From: Methylococcaceae bacterium
GTDB taxonomy: Bacteria; Pseudomonadota; Gammaproteobacteria; Methylococcales; Methylomonadaceae
DNA length: 45,337 nucleotides
Direction of reading: 5' to 3'
NCBI GenBank assembly: GCA_030626845.1
Contig: DAOUTG010000011.1
Coordinates: 1 to 45,337 of the forward strand
In this document: piece after piece, positions 7,338 to 16,451 of the stretch
How the letters are laid out: every line of letters begins with the position of its first letter
How positions within the stretch are numbered: position 1 is the stretch's first letter
The notes under the pieces: generated by a model
The model's database searches: none
The model's input: the letters and a program-made list of their open reading frames with translations, nothing else
Told to the model about the DNA's origin: nothing
Program-made: the position numbers and the translations under genes

Positions 7338-8521
7338 TAAGGCAGTTCACTTTTATTATTATTTTGTTCTTTTTTGGTTATGCTAAGAGTAATGCTTTTG
7401 AATATTCAGGCTATCTTGGCGTTGAGAGCCTTGGTTTTTTAAATGATCCTTTGGATGCTAATCAGCATCATCATTATTTATCTACGGTTGCTGAAATTGA
7501 GCTGTATCATGAATGGGATAAAGGCAGTCAAAGTATTGCCTTTGTGCCTTTTTATCGCTATTCACAACATGATAATCAGCGAACTCATTTTGATATTAGA
7601 GAATTAACTTGGCTGAAAGCGGCTGAAAATTGGGAGTTACGGCTAGGTTTTCGTAAAGTTTTTTGGGGAGTTTCAGAAGCCCAACATTTGGTTGATATTA
7701 TTAATCAGTCTGATTTAGTTGAAAACGCGGATACAGAAGATAAACTGGGTCAACCGATGATTAATTTAGCGATTATTCAGCCCTGGGGAACGCTGGATTT
7801 ATTTTTTTTAACAGGGTTTAGAGAACGTACCTTTACGGGTAAAGAAGGACGCTTACGTTCATTTCCTGAAATAAGCGTAGGAGATGCCCGTTACGAAAAA
7901 AAGGGAATAGAAAAACATTTAGCTTTTGCTTTGCGCTGGTCTCATAGTTTAGGGGATTGGGATTTAGGATTGTCTCATTTTTATGGCATGAGTCGTGAAC
8001 CAAGTTTAATAATTGACTCAAAAGTAGGCGAATTAAAATTAATTCCTTATTATGAAATGATTCATCAAACAGGTTTGGATCTACAGGTAACAAAAGGTAG
8101 CTGGCTATGGAAAATGGAGGCTATTATTCGTTCAGGACAAGGGAAAACATTTTTTGCTGATACGATAGGCTTTGAATATACGCTGTATAACTTGTTTGAA
8201 ATAGGCTTAGATGTGGGGATGGTTGCTGAATATTTGTATGATAGTCGAGGTGATAATGCCCCAACCACCACAGAGGATGATTTTTTAGCGGGCATTCGCT
8301 TTTCTTTAAATGATATTCAAAGTACCGAAATTTTAGCGGGGGTTATTTTTGATCGCCGCTCAAATGAAAAGTTTTACAATATAGAAGCAAGTAGACGCTT
8401 AGGGGATGATTTTAAAATAGAAGTTGAAGCACGTTTTTTTAGGGGCGCATCTGCTAATGATATTTCTTATTTTCTCAGAAAAGATAATCACATTCGTGCG
8501 GCGTTAAGTTATCATTTTTAA
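7334..8521 (+). CDS. Outer-membrane beta-barrel protein
   Basis: A 395-residue protein with an N-terminal signal peptide (about 1-21, FFFGYAKSNAFEY). It has alternating amphipathic strands throughout and a terminal aromatic, RAALSYHF, the usual signal for BAM-dependent outer-membrane insertion. Segments such as WELRLGFRKVFWGVSEAQHLVDIINQ look like the porin/DUF1302-type proteins found beside LolA-like proteins. It overlaps the preceding gene by four bases, so the two products are probably made together. The substrate is unknown; partnering with the LolA-like protein and the WHy lipoprotein in trans-envelope transport is an inference from order alone. Confidence 0.8.
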   Translation: MIRQFTFIIILFFFGYAKSNAFEYSGYLGVESLGFLNDPLDANQHHHYLSTVAEIELYHEWDKGSQSIAFVPFYRYSQHDNQRTHFDIRELTWLKAAENWELRLGFRKVFWGVSEAQHLVDIINQSDLVENADTEDKLGQPMINLAIIQPWGTLDLFFLTGFRERTFTGKEGRLRSFPEISVGDARYEKKGIEKHLAFALRWSHSLGDWDLGLSHFYGMSREPSLIIDSKVGELKLIPYYEMIHQTGLDLQVTKGSWLWKMEAIIRSGQGKTFFADTIGFEYTLYNLFEIGLDVGMVAEYLYDSRGDNAPTTTEDDFLAGIRFSLNDIQSTEILAGVIFDRRSNEKFYNIEASRRLGDDFKIEVEARFFRGASANDISYFLRKDNHIRAALSYHF

Positions 8522-8524
8522 ATG

Positions 8525-8550
8525 GGCGTAAAAAATAGCTTCTTTACGCC
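8525..8550. terminator. Hairpin between convergent genes
   Basis: A perfect 8-bp stem (GGCGTAAA at 8525-8532, TTTACGCC at 8543-8550) lies between the stop of the beta-barrel gene on the plus strand and the stop of metZ on the minus strand. It may serve both transcripts, but no strong T tract follows on either strand. Confidence 0.45.
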
Positions 8551-8556
8551 GAAAAC

Positions 8557-9741
8557 TTACAACCCACGTAATAAGTCTTGTTTTATATCATCAATATTTT
8601 CCAAACCCACTGATATACGCACTAAACCATTTTTAATGCCCGCCATTGCTCGAACTTCGGGGGATAACCGTCCATGTGTTGTTGTTGCAGGATGGATAAT
8701 GGTTGATTTAACATCGCCAAGATTTGCGGTAATAGATAATAATTCTGTGCTGTCGATTAATTTCCATGCCGCCTCTTTAGCCCCTTCTACTTCAAAACTA
8801 ACAACGCCTCCAAAATCACGTTGTTGTTCTTTTGCTAATTTGTGTTGGGCATGAGAGCTTAAACCTGGGTAATATACTTTAACGACATGAGGTTGTTGCT
8901 CTAACCATGTTGCGAGTTTAAACGCATTTTCACAATGCCCTTTCATCCGAATAGCTAAAGTTTCTAACCCTGATAAAAAGACCCAAGCATTAAACGCGCT
9001 CATGGTTGCGCCCCCTGTACGCAGATAAGGGTAAAATGATTTTTCAATGAGTTCATCGCTGGCAATAATTGCACCGCCAATACAACGCCCGTGACCATCA
9101 ATATATTTCGTGGTTGAGTGAACAATAATATCTGCCCCTAATTCTAATGGCGTTTGTAATACAGGGGTACAAAAAACATTATCAACGACTAATAAGCAAT
9201 TATGTTTATGGGCTATGTCGGCTAATGCTTTGATGTCTGCAATTTCAATTAAAGGGTTTGAGGGGGTTTCGACAAATAAAAATTGGGTTTCAGGTTTGAT
9301 GGCCGCTTCCCAAGCTTCTAAATCCGTTAATTTAACAAAATCAGTGCTGACACCAAATTTACCAAAATAATTTTCAAACATTAAAATGGTGTTACCAAAA
9401 ACACTCCGAGAAGAAACAATATGATCGCCTGCTTTTAGTAGGCTCATGCCTAAGGACATGATAGCTGCCATGCCTGATGAAAAAGCTAAACAACGTTCTC
9501 CTTTTTCCATTAAGGCAAGCCGTTGTTGAAAAGCGTCCACCGTTGGATTGGTAAAACGAGAATAGATGTTACCGTCTTTTTGTCCCGTAAAGCGTAAATA
9601 AGCATCTTCTGCACTTTCAAAAACATAGCTTGAAGTCGCAAAAATAGGAATACTATGCTCATTTTCAAAGCCACGCTGTTGTCCTGCTCTGACCGCTTGT
9701 GTTTCTAAGGCGTAATTATTCCAATTAATATTATTTTTCAT
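8557..9741 (-). CDS. metZ: O-succinylhomoserine sulfhydrylase (PLP)
   Basis: This makes homocysteine from an activated homoserine ester and sulfide, for methionine synthesis. It belongs to the Cys/Met metabolism PLP family: YSRFTNPTVDAFQQRLALMEKGE, then SSGMAA (88-93), the cofactor-binding Asp187 (VVDNVF) and Lys212 in HSTTKYIDGHG. The 394 residues match the family. In many gammaproteobacteria metZ directly follows purF, as here, which favours MetZ over cystathionine gamma-synthase or beta-lyase. The substrate (succinyl or acetyl ester) cannot be fixed from sequence alone. A palindromic repeat lies in the short purF-metZ gap. Confidence 0.92.
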   Translation of the reverse strand: MKNNINWNNYALETQAVRAGQQRGFENEHSIPIFATSSYVFESAEDAYLRFTGQKDGNIYSRFTNPTVDAFQQRLALMEKGERCLAFSSGMAAIMSLGMSLLKAGDHIVSSRSVFGNTILMFENYFGKFGVSTDFVKLTDLEAWEAAIKPETQFLFVETPSNPLIEIADIKALADIAHKHNCLLVVDNVFCTPVLQTPLELGADIIVHSTTKYIDGHGRCIGGAIIASDELIEKSFYPYLRTGGATMSAFNAWVFLSGLETLAIRMKGHCENAFKLATWLEQQPHVVKVYYPGLSSHAQHKLAKEQQRDFGGVVSFEVEGAKEAAWKLIDSTELLSITANLGDVKSTIIHPATTTHGRLSPEVRAMAGIKNGLVRISVGLENIDDIKQDLLRGL

Positions 9742-9783
9742 TTGTAGGCATTATTATAAATAGAGTGCTATATTTTCAATGAC

Positions 9784-9808
9784 GTAAGATGGGCTATGCC
9801 CATCCTAC
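9784..9808. repeat. Palindromic repeat (GATGGGC...GCCCATC)
   Basis: A 7-bp perfect stem (9788-9794 with 9798-9804) around TAT, flanked by GTAA and CTAC. This is the familiar intergenic repeat GTAGGATGGGC-GCCCATCCTAC. It sits between purF and metZ and is followed by a small palindrome, CAACTTAAGTTG (9810-9821). Confidence 0.6.
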
Positions 9809-9813
9809 ACAAC

Positions 9814-11322
9814 TTAAGTTGAGTTTTGCATTTCAATGCTACAATTTTCATCATTTTTAGCCATCTGAGCATTATCATTACGCAAAGCTTCTATCCGTTC
9901 TAAATAGTTATCATCTATATCGCCTGTGATATATTGGTGACTGAAACATGAGGTATCAAAATGTTTTATCTCAGGATTTCCCCGTTGTACAGCATCAATT
10001 AAATCCTCTAAATCTTGGTAAATCATTTTGTCTGCACCAATGACTTCACTAATTTTATTTTCATCTCGATTATGGGCAATTAATTCATCGACAGCGGGCA
10101 TATCTATACCATAAACATTAGGGTAGCGTACAGGAGGGGCGGCTGATGCAAAGTAAACTTTTTTAGCCCCTGCATCGCGTGCCATTTGAATGATTTGTCT
10201 TGAGGTTGTTCCTCTAACAATAGAATCATCAACCAATAAAACATTTTTTCCTTCAAACTCTAAATCAATCGCATTTAATTTTTGGCGGACTGATTTTTTA
10301 CGCATTTTTTGTCCCGGCATAATAAAAGTACGTCCAATATAGCGATTTTTTATAAAACCTTCACGAAATTTCACACCTAACTTTTTTGCCATTTCTAAGG
10401 CAGAAGTTCGGCTGGTTTCAGGAATAGGAATGACGACATCAATGTCATGATCTGACCATTGTTTTAAAATTTTATCGGCTAATTTTTCTCCCATGCGTAA
10501 ACGGGCTTTATAAACGGAAATACCATCAATAATAGAATCGGGACGCGCAAAATAAACATATTCAAAAATACAAGGGCAATGATCGACAATATTAGAGCAT
10601 TGTTGAGTATGTAGTTTTCCTGTTGATTCAATAAAAACAGCTTCACCGGGTTCTATATCTCGAATTAATTTAAAGTCGAGTATATCTAAGGCTACATTTT
10701 CTGAGGCGATCATAAAATCAGACCCTTCTTCTGTTTTGCGCTCACCAAAAACAATAGGACGTATACCATGAGGATCTCTAAAGCCTAAGAGTCCAAATCC
10801 TGCAATCATGATGACAACAGCATAAGCCCCTTTACAACGTTTATGCACCCCTTCAACGGCTTTAAATACATCTTTAGGCGTTAGCTGTAATTTACCGAGG
10901 CTTTGTAGTTCATGAGCGAATATATTTAATAAAATTTCTGAGTCTGAATCGGTATTAAGATGACGTTGATCTTCGATAAACAAGGCTTTTTTTAGCTCTT
11001 CTGTATTCGTTAAATTCCCATTATGTGCCAGTGTTAAACCAAAAGGCGAGTTGACATAAAAGGGTTGTGCTTCGGCGGAACTGGTACAACCTGCCGTTGG
11101 GTAACGTACATGAGCAATTCCCATTGATCCGCGTAAACGCATCATTTGAGTACTATTAAAAACATCACGAGTTAAGCCGTTTGCTTTACGTAAATGCAGT
11201 CGTCCTTTTTCGCAGGTTACAATTCCTGCGGCATCTTGACCACGGTGTTGTAATACCGTTAAAGCATCATAAAGTTCTTGATTTACATTTTGATGGGCAA
11301 CAATACCCGCAATACCACACAT
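9814..11322 (-). CDS. purF: Amidophosphoribosyltransferase
   Basis: First committed step of purine synthesis: glutamine plus PRPP gives phosphoribosylamine. The N-terminal Ntn glutaminase has Cys2 as nucleophile (MCGIAGIV) and the glutamine-binding stretches RGQDAAG and AHNGNL. The C-terminal phosphoribosyltransferase domain carries the PRPP motif [14 protein letters not shown] at 361-374. At 502 residues it matches bacterial PurF. It usually follows cvpA directly; here an Rpn-type nuclease gene lies between them, starting 40 bases upstream of purF. metZ follows. Confidence 0.97.
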   Translation of the reverse strand: MCGIAGIVAHQNVNQELYDALTVLQHRGQDAAGIVTCEKGRLHLRKANGLTRDVFNSTQMMRLRGSMGIAHVRYPTAGCTSSAEAQPFYVNSPFGLTLAHNGNLTNTEELKKALFIEDQRHLNTDSDSEILLNIFAHELQSLGKLQLTPKDVFKAVEGVHKRCKGAYAVVIMIAGFGLLGFRDPHGIRPIVFGERKTEEGSDFMIASENVALDILDFKLIRDIEPGEAVFIESTGKLHTQQCSNIVDHCPCIFEYVYFARPDSIIDGISVYKARLRMGEKLADKILKQWSDHDIDVVIPIPETSRTSALEMAKKLGVKFREGFIKNRYIGRTFIMPGQKMRKKSVRQKLNAIDLEFEGKNVLLVDDSIVRGTTSRQIIQMARDAGAKKVYFASAAPPVRYPNVYGIDMPAVDELIAHNRDENKISEVIGADKMIYQDLEDLIDAVQRGNPEIKHFDTSCFSHQYITGDIDDNYLERIEALRNDNAQMAKNDENCSIEMQNST

Positions 11323-11362
11323 TTCTTATCCTGAATTACACAATTAAAGTGACTGGAAAAAG

Positions 11363-12277
11363 TTAATCTTTTTCACTTATTTTTTCTACTGCTTTTATTT
11401 CGTTAAGCGTTAATCCTGTTAATTGGACAATTGCATTGTCATCTAAGCCGATTTTTCGCGCTTGAAGTATGATTTGTTGTTGTTGTTTTAAAATAGTTTG
11501 CTGTGCTTGTTGTCTCCCTTCTTCACGTCCTTCTTCACGTCCTTCTTCACGTCCTTCTTCACGTCCTTCTTCACGTCCTTCTTCACGTCCTTCTTCACGT
11601 CCTTCTTTGGCAAACCGTTTTTTTGACTCTTCCCAAGCCATATCATCTTTTATCTCAGATAATAGCGTAGGGTCAATGGTTTTCTTTTTGATAGTGTCAA
11701 TAATTTTTTTCCAAATATTTTCTTGATAATCATTGGTATTCATTTCACCATCAAGTGAGTCTGCGATAAAATCAAGCCATTTTTTTATTTTTGGCGGTGT
11801 TTCTTTATTAGCAAGTCGGGGACAAAGAAAGAGTAGACGATGAGGATAAACGTCAATGGTTTTTCCATGTTCATTAATAGGGTTCATATCACTGACAGCA
11901 CAACTAAAATTAATACTCCCATCACGCGGTGTACTTGTTAATACGACAATGGTATAAACAGTTCGGTCAAAACCATATTCTTTAAAACCACCGACTTGCT
12001 CAACCATGCTAATAAGATGATAGTATAAGAAGCGATCAAAAAAATCGCCTTCTTTAACTTGTTGAATTTCTACGATAATGCGTTTATCAACATCCTCTGC
12101 AAATAAGTCATATTGACTACGAACAAAGCCTATGGGTTCAGGATATTCGTATTCAGTGTGAACTTTATCAATATTGAGTTCAATATTTAAAATGTCTCTG
12201 GCAAATTGTTGAAATACATCAGGCTGACTAAAAGCCCGCTTGAACATAGTTCCATATTTTAAAGGAATGACTTTCAT
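11363..12277 (-). CDS. Rpn-family PD-(D/E)XK nuclease ('putative transposase' family)
   Basis: Belongs to the Rpn/PD-(D/E)XK family of recombination-promoting nucleases. The N-terminus (VIPLKYGTMFKRAFSQPDVF), the active-site pattern Asp57 (QYDLFAED) with Glu70-x-Gln72 (RIIVEIQQ), and FFDRFLYYH follow the family order. Near the C-terminus eight EGR units in tandem (about residues 220-252) form a highly charged, probably helical linker, ending in a short HTH-like tail (ARKIGLDDNAIVQLTGL). Family members are DNA endonucleases implicated in recombination, and many genomes carry several degenerate copies. It splits the cvpA-purF pair, which suggests insertion. All active-site positions are present, so it may be functional. 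Confidence 0.85.
   Translation of the reverse strand: MKVIPLKYGTMFKRAFSQPDVFQQFARDILNIELNIDKVHTEYEYPEPIGFVRSQYDLFAEDVDKRIIVEIQQVKEGDFFDRFLYYHLISMVEQVGGFKEYGFDRTVYTIVVLTSTPRDGSINFSCAVSDMNPINEHGKTIDVYPHRLLFLCPRLANKETPPKIKKWLDFIADSLDGEMNTNDYQENIWKKIIDTIKKKTIDPTLLSEIKDDMAWEESKKRFAKEGREEGREEGREEGREEGREEGREEGREEGRQQAQQTILKQQQQIILQARKIGLDDNAIVQLTGLTLNEIKAVEKISEKD
11517..11600. repeat. Seven tandem copies of a 12-bp unit inside the Rpn gene
   Basis: The plus-strand unit CCTTCTTCACGT repeats perfectly seven times with no spacer. On the coding strand it encodes repeating Glu-Gly-Arg-Glu. Twelve bases keep the frame, so copy-number change would lengthen or shorten the charged linker without inactivating the gene. 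The perfect identity of the units points to recent slippage expansion. Confidence 0.95.
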
Positions 12278-12311
12278 AATTAGTTTTTATGCCTTTTAGT
12301 CGATAAATTAA

Positions 12312-12791
12312 TTATATATCTGCTATTTCAGGTGGAATTTGTTTTCGTAACCAAAAAGACAAGTCTTTAAAATAAGGAATTAAATTAGACTGTTGCCATA
12401 ATGGTTGTTCAGGGGCAGGTGTTAATCCTGCCAGCATAATTAATAAGGCAACAACAATACCTCCGCGAGCAATACCAAGGAATAACCCCAATAAACGGTC
12501 AATACCTGTTAATCCTGTTTTTTGAAGTAATAAGTCAGCAAAATAATTAATAACACCACTGATAACTAAAGTGAGTAATAATAAAATAACAAATGCAACT
12601 GCAATTCTTGCAGGTGGAAATTCTATGATCTTTTCTAACAGAACTGAAAAACGGCGACTAAAAGTTAGCCCTACCCAGATAGCTACACCCCATGCGAGCA
12701 ATGATAAAATTTCTTTGATAAACCCTCGTAGTATACCGATTAGTAATGAGATGACAACAATGGCAATAATTACATAATCTATTTCGTTCAT
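12312..12791 (-). CDS. cvpA: CvpA family inner-membrane protein
   Basis: A 159-residue membrane protein with four hydrophobic helices (about 4-22, 27-45, 62-85, 102-122) and the CvpA-type N-terminus MNEIDYVIIAIVVISLLIGI, then RGFIKEILSLLAWGVA. CvpA is named for its requirement for colicin V production; its molecular role is not settled, with envelope-stress links reported in the family. It lies between the SPOR-domain gene and, after the inserted Rpn gene, purF. Length and order match the gammaproteobacterial dedD-cvpA-purF block. Confidence 0.93.
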   Translation of the reverse strand: MNEIDYVIIAIVVISLLIGILRGFIKEILSLLAWGVAIWVGLTFSRRFSVLLEKIIEFPPARIAVAFVILLLLTLVISGVINYFADLLLQKTGLTGIDRLLGLFLGIARGGIVVALLIMLAGLTPAPEQPLWQQSNLIPYFKDLSFWLRKQIPPEIADI

Positions 12792-12822
12792 CTTAATTCG
12801 TGATAGTTATTAGGGGAGAAGA

Positions 12823-13401
12823 TTAATGTTCCAAAATAATAATACTTTTAACATTATTTAATTGATTGAGTTTTATTTTCATTTCTTTTGCGCGTTGTTT
12901 ACTTAGTTCAGGTCCAACACGTAATCTATAAACGGTTTTTCCTTTAGATAATGCCGAGTTTACGGTTGCCGCAAAACCTTGGCTTCTTAATTTATCTCTA
13001 AATGAAAAAGCATTTTCTTCACGGTTAAAACTGGCTACTTGAATAAACCAACGTTGGGTTTCAAGAACATCTTCGGTTATTGCTATATCTAATGGCAGGG
13101 GTGTTTGCACTTGATCTTCTGTTGCCGTTAATCTTTGTTTGGGAGCAGGTTGTAGGGCTTGTAAGCGATCAATTTTTATAACGGGTGCTGCAAAACCTTC
13201 CATAACATCATCGACATTATCGGGTAATAACGTTGCCGTTAACGAGGGACTATCGGCAGTTTTTTCAGGAATAATTAATTCACTGGTTTCCTGACTATCT
13301 TCTTTAGATTCATTAAGCAATATAGGCAAAAAAATCATTGTTAAAATAGTAATAACAGAGACGCCAACCACTCTATTTCTTAATTTCTCATCTATTTCCA
13401 T
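12823..13401 (-). CDS. dedD: SPOR-domain cell-division protein (DedD-like)
   Basis: A 192-residue protein with a short cytoplasmic start (EIDEKLRNRVVGV), one membrane helix at about 13-28, a proline/threonine-rich periplasmic linker and a C-terminal SPOR domain (about 115-190: RWFIQVASFNREENAFSFRDKL through YRLRVGPELSKQRA). SPOR domains bind denuded septal glycan strands, and DedD works at the division site. It sits between folC and cvpA, the usual place of dedD in gammaproteobacteria, which supports the symbol. Confidence 0.88.
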   Translation of the reverse strand: MEIDEKLRNRVVGVSVITILTMIFLPILLNESKEDSQETSELIIPEKTADSPSLTATLLPDNVDDVMEGFAAPVIKIDRLQALQPAPKQRLTATEDQVQTPLPLDIAITEDVLETQRWFIQVASFNREENAFSFRDKLRSQGFAATVNSALSKGKTVYRLRVGPELSKQRAKEMKIKLNQLNNVKSIIILEH

Positions 13402-13412
13402 GGACTATGACC

Positions 13413-14684
13413 TTAATTATTTTCAAATTCTGCCAAGTATTCTGACACTAAAAAGAAAGAACCAAAAATTAAAATGAGTTCATCTTTTTTTGCATTTTGT
13501 TTAGCAGCAGTGAAAGCCGCTTTAAAATCTTGAAACCCAAAAACAACATTAGAAATATTTTTTTGTATAAATAATTCTTGTAATATTGTTTTACTAACCG
13601 CTCTAGGGTTTTTTATTGGACTAATAAACCAATCAGAAACTACATGACTCATAATATCAATAATAGCGCTTATGTCTTTATCTTTCATTATTGCAAAAAT
13701 GGCATGTATTTTTTTATTTTTGAAATAAGTTGTCAAGTAATCTGCCAACATTTCAACGGCTTGAGGATTATGTCCGACATCTAATAAGATGGGTAACTTA
13801 CCTTCAATGAGCTGAAAACGCCCAAGTAATCTGGTGTTCTTTAAACCTTGTTCAATTGCTTTTTTATTAACCGCTAAATAAGGCTGTAATTCAGTAATTG
13901 CCATTAGTACGCTTGATGCATTATTAAATTGATGCTGCCCTTTTAACGCAGGTTTTGGTAAATGGATATAGTTTTGAGTGGGACTTTGCCAATGCCATTC
14001 CTTTGTGTTTAGTTGATAATTAAAATCTTGATTAATACAGCGTAGCAGGGTTTGTTTTTCTTTTCCTGCGTTAATTAAGGAGGACGGTGGGTTATTATCG
14101 CCGATAATGGCAGGCTTATTTGCTCGAAAAATACCTGCTTTTTCTAAACCTATTGCCTCTCGTGTCCCCCCTAACCAATCAACATGGTCAATACAAATAC
14201 TACTAATAAGGCTAACATCAGCATCTATAATATTGACAGCATCTAGTCTGCCGCCTAAACCTACTTCTAATAGTTGTATATCTAGGTTAGCACGGACAAA
14301 AATATCTATTGCTGCCAGCGTTCCAAATTCAAAATAGCTCAATGAGACATCAGAACGTACAGAATCAATCCGTGCAAATGCCTCGCATATCATTTCATCT
14401 GAAACAGCTTTGCCATTAATTTTTATTCGTTCGCGATAATGTATAATTTCGGGTGAGGTATATGCACCTACTTTATAGCCTTGAGCTTTATAAATAGCTT
14501 CTAAAAAAGCAATGCAAGAACCCTTACCATTAGTACCACCGACAATAATTGTTAAAGGCTTTGTATAAACAGGGTGGAGTTTATTAAAAACTTCAGTGAC
14601 TCTTTCTAGCCCTAAATCAATGAGTCGTGGATGAAATTGTTCTTGCCAATTCAGCCAAGCTTGTAGTGAATTAAAACGTGCCAT
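13413..14684 (-). CDS. folC: Bifunctional folylpolyglutamate/dihydrofolate synthase
   Basis: Adds glutamate to dihydropteroate and to folates using ATP. It is a Mur-ligase-family enzyme with P-loop GGTNGKGSC at 49-57, followed by the folate-synthase stretch GAYTSPEIIHYRERIKING and LLEVGLGGRLDAVNII, then DHVDWLGGT. A later DVGHNPQA and a C-terminal ligase domain complete the protein. The 423 residues match the family. It lies between accD and the SPOR-domain gene, 17 bases after accD, in the conserved accD-folC-dedD order. Confidence 0.95.
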   Translation of the reverse strand: MARFNSLQAWLNWQEQFHPRLIDLGLERVTEVFNKLHPVYTKPLTIIVGGTNGKGSCIAFLEAIYKAQGYKVGAYTSPEIIHYRERIKINGKAVSDEMICEAFARIDSVRSDVSLSYFEFGTLAAIDIFVRANLDIQLLEVGLGGRLDAVNIIDADVSLISSICIDHVDWLGGTREAIGLEKAGIFRANKPAIIGDNNPPSSLINAGKEKQTLLRCINQDFNYQLNTKEWHWQSPTQNYIHLPKPALKGQHQFNNASSVLMAITELQPYLAVNKKAIEQGLKNTRLLGRFQLIEGKLPILLDVGHNPQAVEMLADYLTTYFKNKKIHAIFAIMKDKDISAIIDIMSHVVSDWFISPIKNPRAVSKTILQELFIQKNISNVVFGFQDFKAAFTAAKQNAKKDELILIFGSFFLVSEYLAEFENN

Positions 14685-14701
14685 AGTTAAAACGATTGAT
14701 G

Positions 14702-15634
14702 TTAATCGTTTGCCTGTAAGACTTGTGTCTCTTCTATTGTTTTATTAGTTTCTTGGTTTGAGCGTGTATTTAAACGATTCATCATTAGCATTGATAATAT
14801 GTTATTTATTTTTTCGCGCATTTCACGGCGATCCACAATCATATCAATTGCACCGTGTTCTTGTAAAAACTCACTCCGTTGAAAACCTTCGGGTAATTTT
14901 TCTCGAACCGTTTGTTCAATTACGCGAGGACCTGCAAAACCGATTAAAGCTTTGGGTTCTGCAATATTAATATCACCTAACATCGCTAAACTTGCAGAAA
15001 CCCCCCCCATTGTTGGGTCGGTCATAAATGAAATATAGGGTAATCCTGCATCAGATAATTTTTTTAAAACGGCACTGGTTTTACTCATTTGAAATAATGA
15101 GAATAATGACTCTTGCATTCGAGCCCCGCCAGATGCTGTGAAAACAATAAAAGGGATATCCATTTCAAGACTTTTATTTACACCACGAACAAAACGCTCA
15201 CCAACGACAGAACCCATAGAGCCTCCCATAAAACTAAAATTAAAGGCGGCAGCGACAATGGGATGTCCGTGTAATAATCCTTGCATTACGACTAAAGCAT
15301 CATTTTCTTTAGTTTGTTTTTGCGCTTGTGAAAGACGATCTTTGTATTTTTTACTATCTTTAAATTTTAAAGGATCTGTTGGTTTTAAACTTTTACCAAT
15401 TTCTATCCGTTCTCCCTCATCAAGAAATAAATCTAAACGTACACGGGCTGAAATACGCATATGATGGTCACATTTTGGGCAGACACTTAGGTTTTTTTCT
15501 AATTCAGCATTATATAAAATGGCATTACAACTTGGACATTTATTCCACAAACCTTCAGGGACGACTACCTTTTTATTTGACGCATCCGTTCTAATAGTTG
15601 CAGGGACTAATTTTTCAAACCAACTCAAACTCAT
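14702..15634 (-). CDS. accD: Acetyl-CoA carboxylase carboxyltransferase subunit beta
   Basis: Half of the carboxyltransferase that makes malonyl-CoA for fatty-acid synthesis. A four-cysteine zinc ribbon is visible at Cys33, Cys36, Cys52 and Cys55 ([17 protein letters not shown]). The crotonase-like core includes [24 protein letters not shown] and [11 protein letters not shown]. The 310 residues fit; the last 20 or so form a polar tail typical of variable AccD ends. It follows trpA by 13 bases and precedes folC, so fatty-acid, folate and tryptophan genes share a transcription unit. Its partner accA is not in the window. Confidence 0.96.
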   Translation of the reverse strand: MSLSWFEKLVPATIRTDASNKKVVVPEGLWNKCPSCNAILYNAELEKNLSVCPKCDHHMRISARVRLDLFLDEGERIEIGKSLKPTDPLKFKDSKKYKDRLSQAQKQTKENDALVVMQGLLHGHPIVAAAFNFSFMGGSMGSVVGERFVRGVNKSLEMDIPFIVFTASGGARMQESLFSLFQMSKTSAVLKKLSDAGLPYISFMTDPTMGGVSASLAMLGDINIAEPKALIGFAGPRVIEQTVREKLPEGFQRSEFLQEHGAIDMIVDRREMREKINNILSMLMMNRLNTRSNQETNKTIEETQVLQAND

Positions 15635-15647
15635 AGATGATACTCCA

Positions 15648-16451
15648 CTAGCTATCCATTGCCTGACGCATGGATTTTAATAATTCGATAATTTCTTGTT
15701 TTGCTTGATTTAGATTATCTAAATTAGCTTCAATTTTACTGATTAAGGCACTCCCGACAACAACGCCATCGGCTACTTTGGCAATCATTTTTGCAGTTTG
15801 GGCATCTTTAACTCCAAAACCAACCCCGATGGGTAAAGCGGTGTTTTGCCTAATCATGGCTAATTTTTGTTCAACATCTGCTATATCTAAATGCCCAGCC
15901 CCTGTTACCCCTTTTAGGGAAACATAATAAAGATAACCGCTACCAATCGCATCCATTTTTTTAACCCGATCTTGATGACTATTAGGGGCTAATAAAAAAA
16001 TAGGGTCTATTTCACGCGCTTTTAAAAGAGCGGTACATTCTTGTGCTTCTTCGGGAGGCAGGTCAACAGTTAATACCCCATCAATGCCCGCTTGTTGAGC
16101 ATAATCTGCAAAGGTTTGATAACCCATAATTTCAATAGGATTTAAATAACCCATTAAGACTATGGGGGTTGTTTGATTCGTCTTCCTAAACTCGGTTGCT
16201 ATGCTTAAGACCTTACGCAACCCCGTGTGATGTTCTAAGGCTCTTTCACTTGCCCGTTGAATAACAGGTCCATCTGCCATAGGGTCTGAAAAAGGGACAC
16301 CTAATTCAATAACATCAACGCCTGCATCAACCATTGCATGCATTAGAGGGAGGGTAAACTCAGGATTTGGGTCGCCTGCACTAATGAATGGAATTAATGC
16401 TTTACGGTTAATTTTTTTTAAGGCTTCAAAGGTAGCTTTTAAACGACTCAT
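15648..16451 (-). CDS. trpA: Tryptophan synthase alpha chain
   Basis: A TIM barrel that cleaves indole-3-glycerol phosphate and channels indole to TrpB. The catalytic acids are Glu49 ([11 protein letters not shown]) and Asp60 (ADGPVIQ). The phosphate-binding end shows [11 protein letters not shown] and VVGSALI. At 267 residues it is standard. The start overlaps the trpB stop by four bases, so the stoichiometric alpha and beta subunits are translationally coupled. Confidence 0.97.
   Translation of the reverse strand: MSRLKATFEALKKINRKALIPFISAGDPNPEFTLPLMHAMVDAGVDVIELGVPFSDPMADGPVIQRASERALEHHTGLRKVLSIATEFRKTNQTTPIVLMGYLNPIEIMGYQTFADYAQQAGIDGVLTVDLPPEEAQECTALLKAREIDPIFLLAPNSHQDRVKKMDAIGSGYLYYVSLKGVTGAGHLDIADVEQKLAMIRQNTALPIGVGFGVKDAQTAKMIAKVADGVVVGSALISKIEANLDNLNQAKQEIIELLKSMRQAMDS

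Noticed and set aside
8522-8854. Plus-strand open frame after the beta-barrel gene
   Set aside because: It is antisense to the end of metZ and has no family features or ribosome-binding site.
11517-11600. Possible CRISPR-like array
   Set aside because: The units are contiguous 12-mers without spacers and lie within a coding gene, so this is a simple tandem repeat.
11517-11600. On/off phase variation by repeat slippage
   Set aside because: The unit is 12 bases, so gain or loss keeps the reading frame; only linker length would change.
11469-11726. Plus-strand reading frame rich in Ser-Arg-Pro repeats opposite the Rpn gene
   Set aside because: It is the antisense shadow of the 12-bp tandem repeat; the minus-strand Rpn frame explains the sequence and carries the family motifs.
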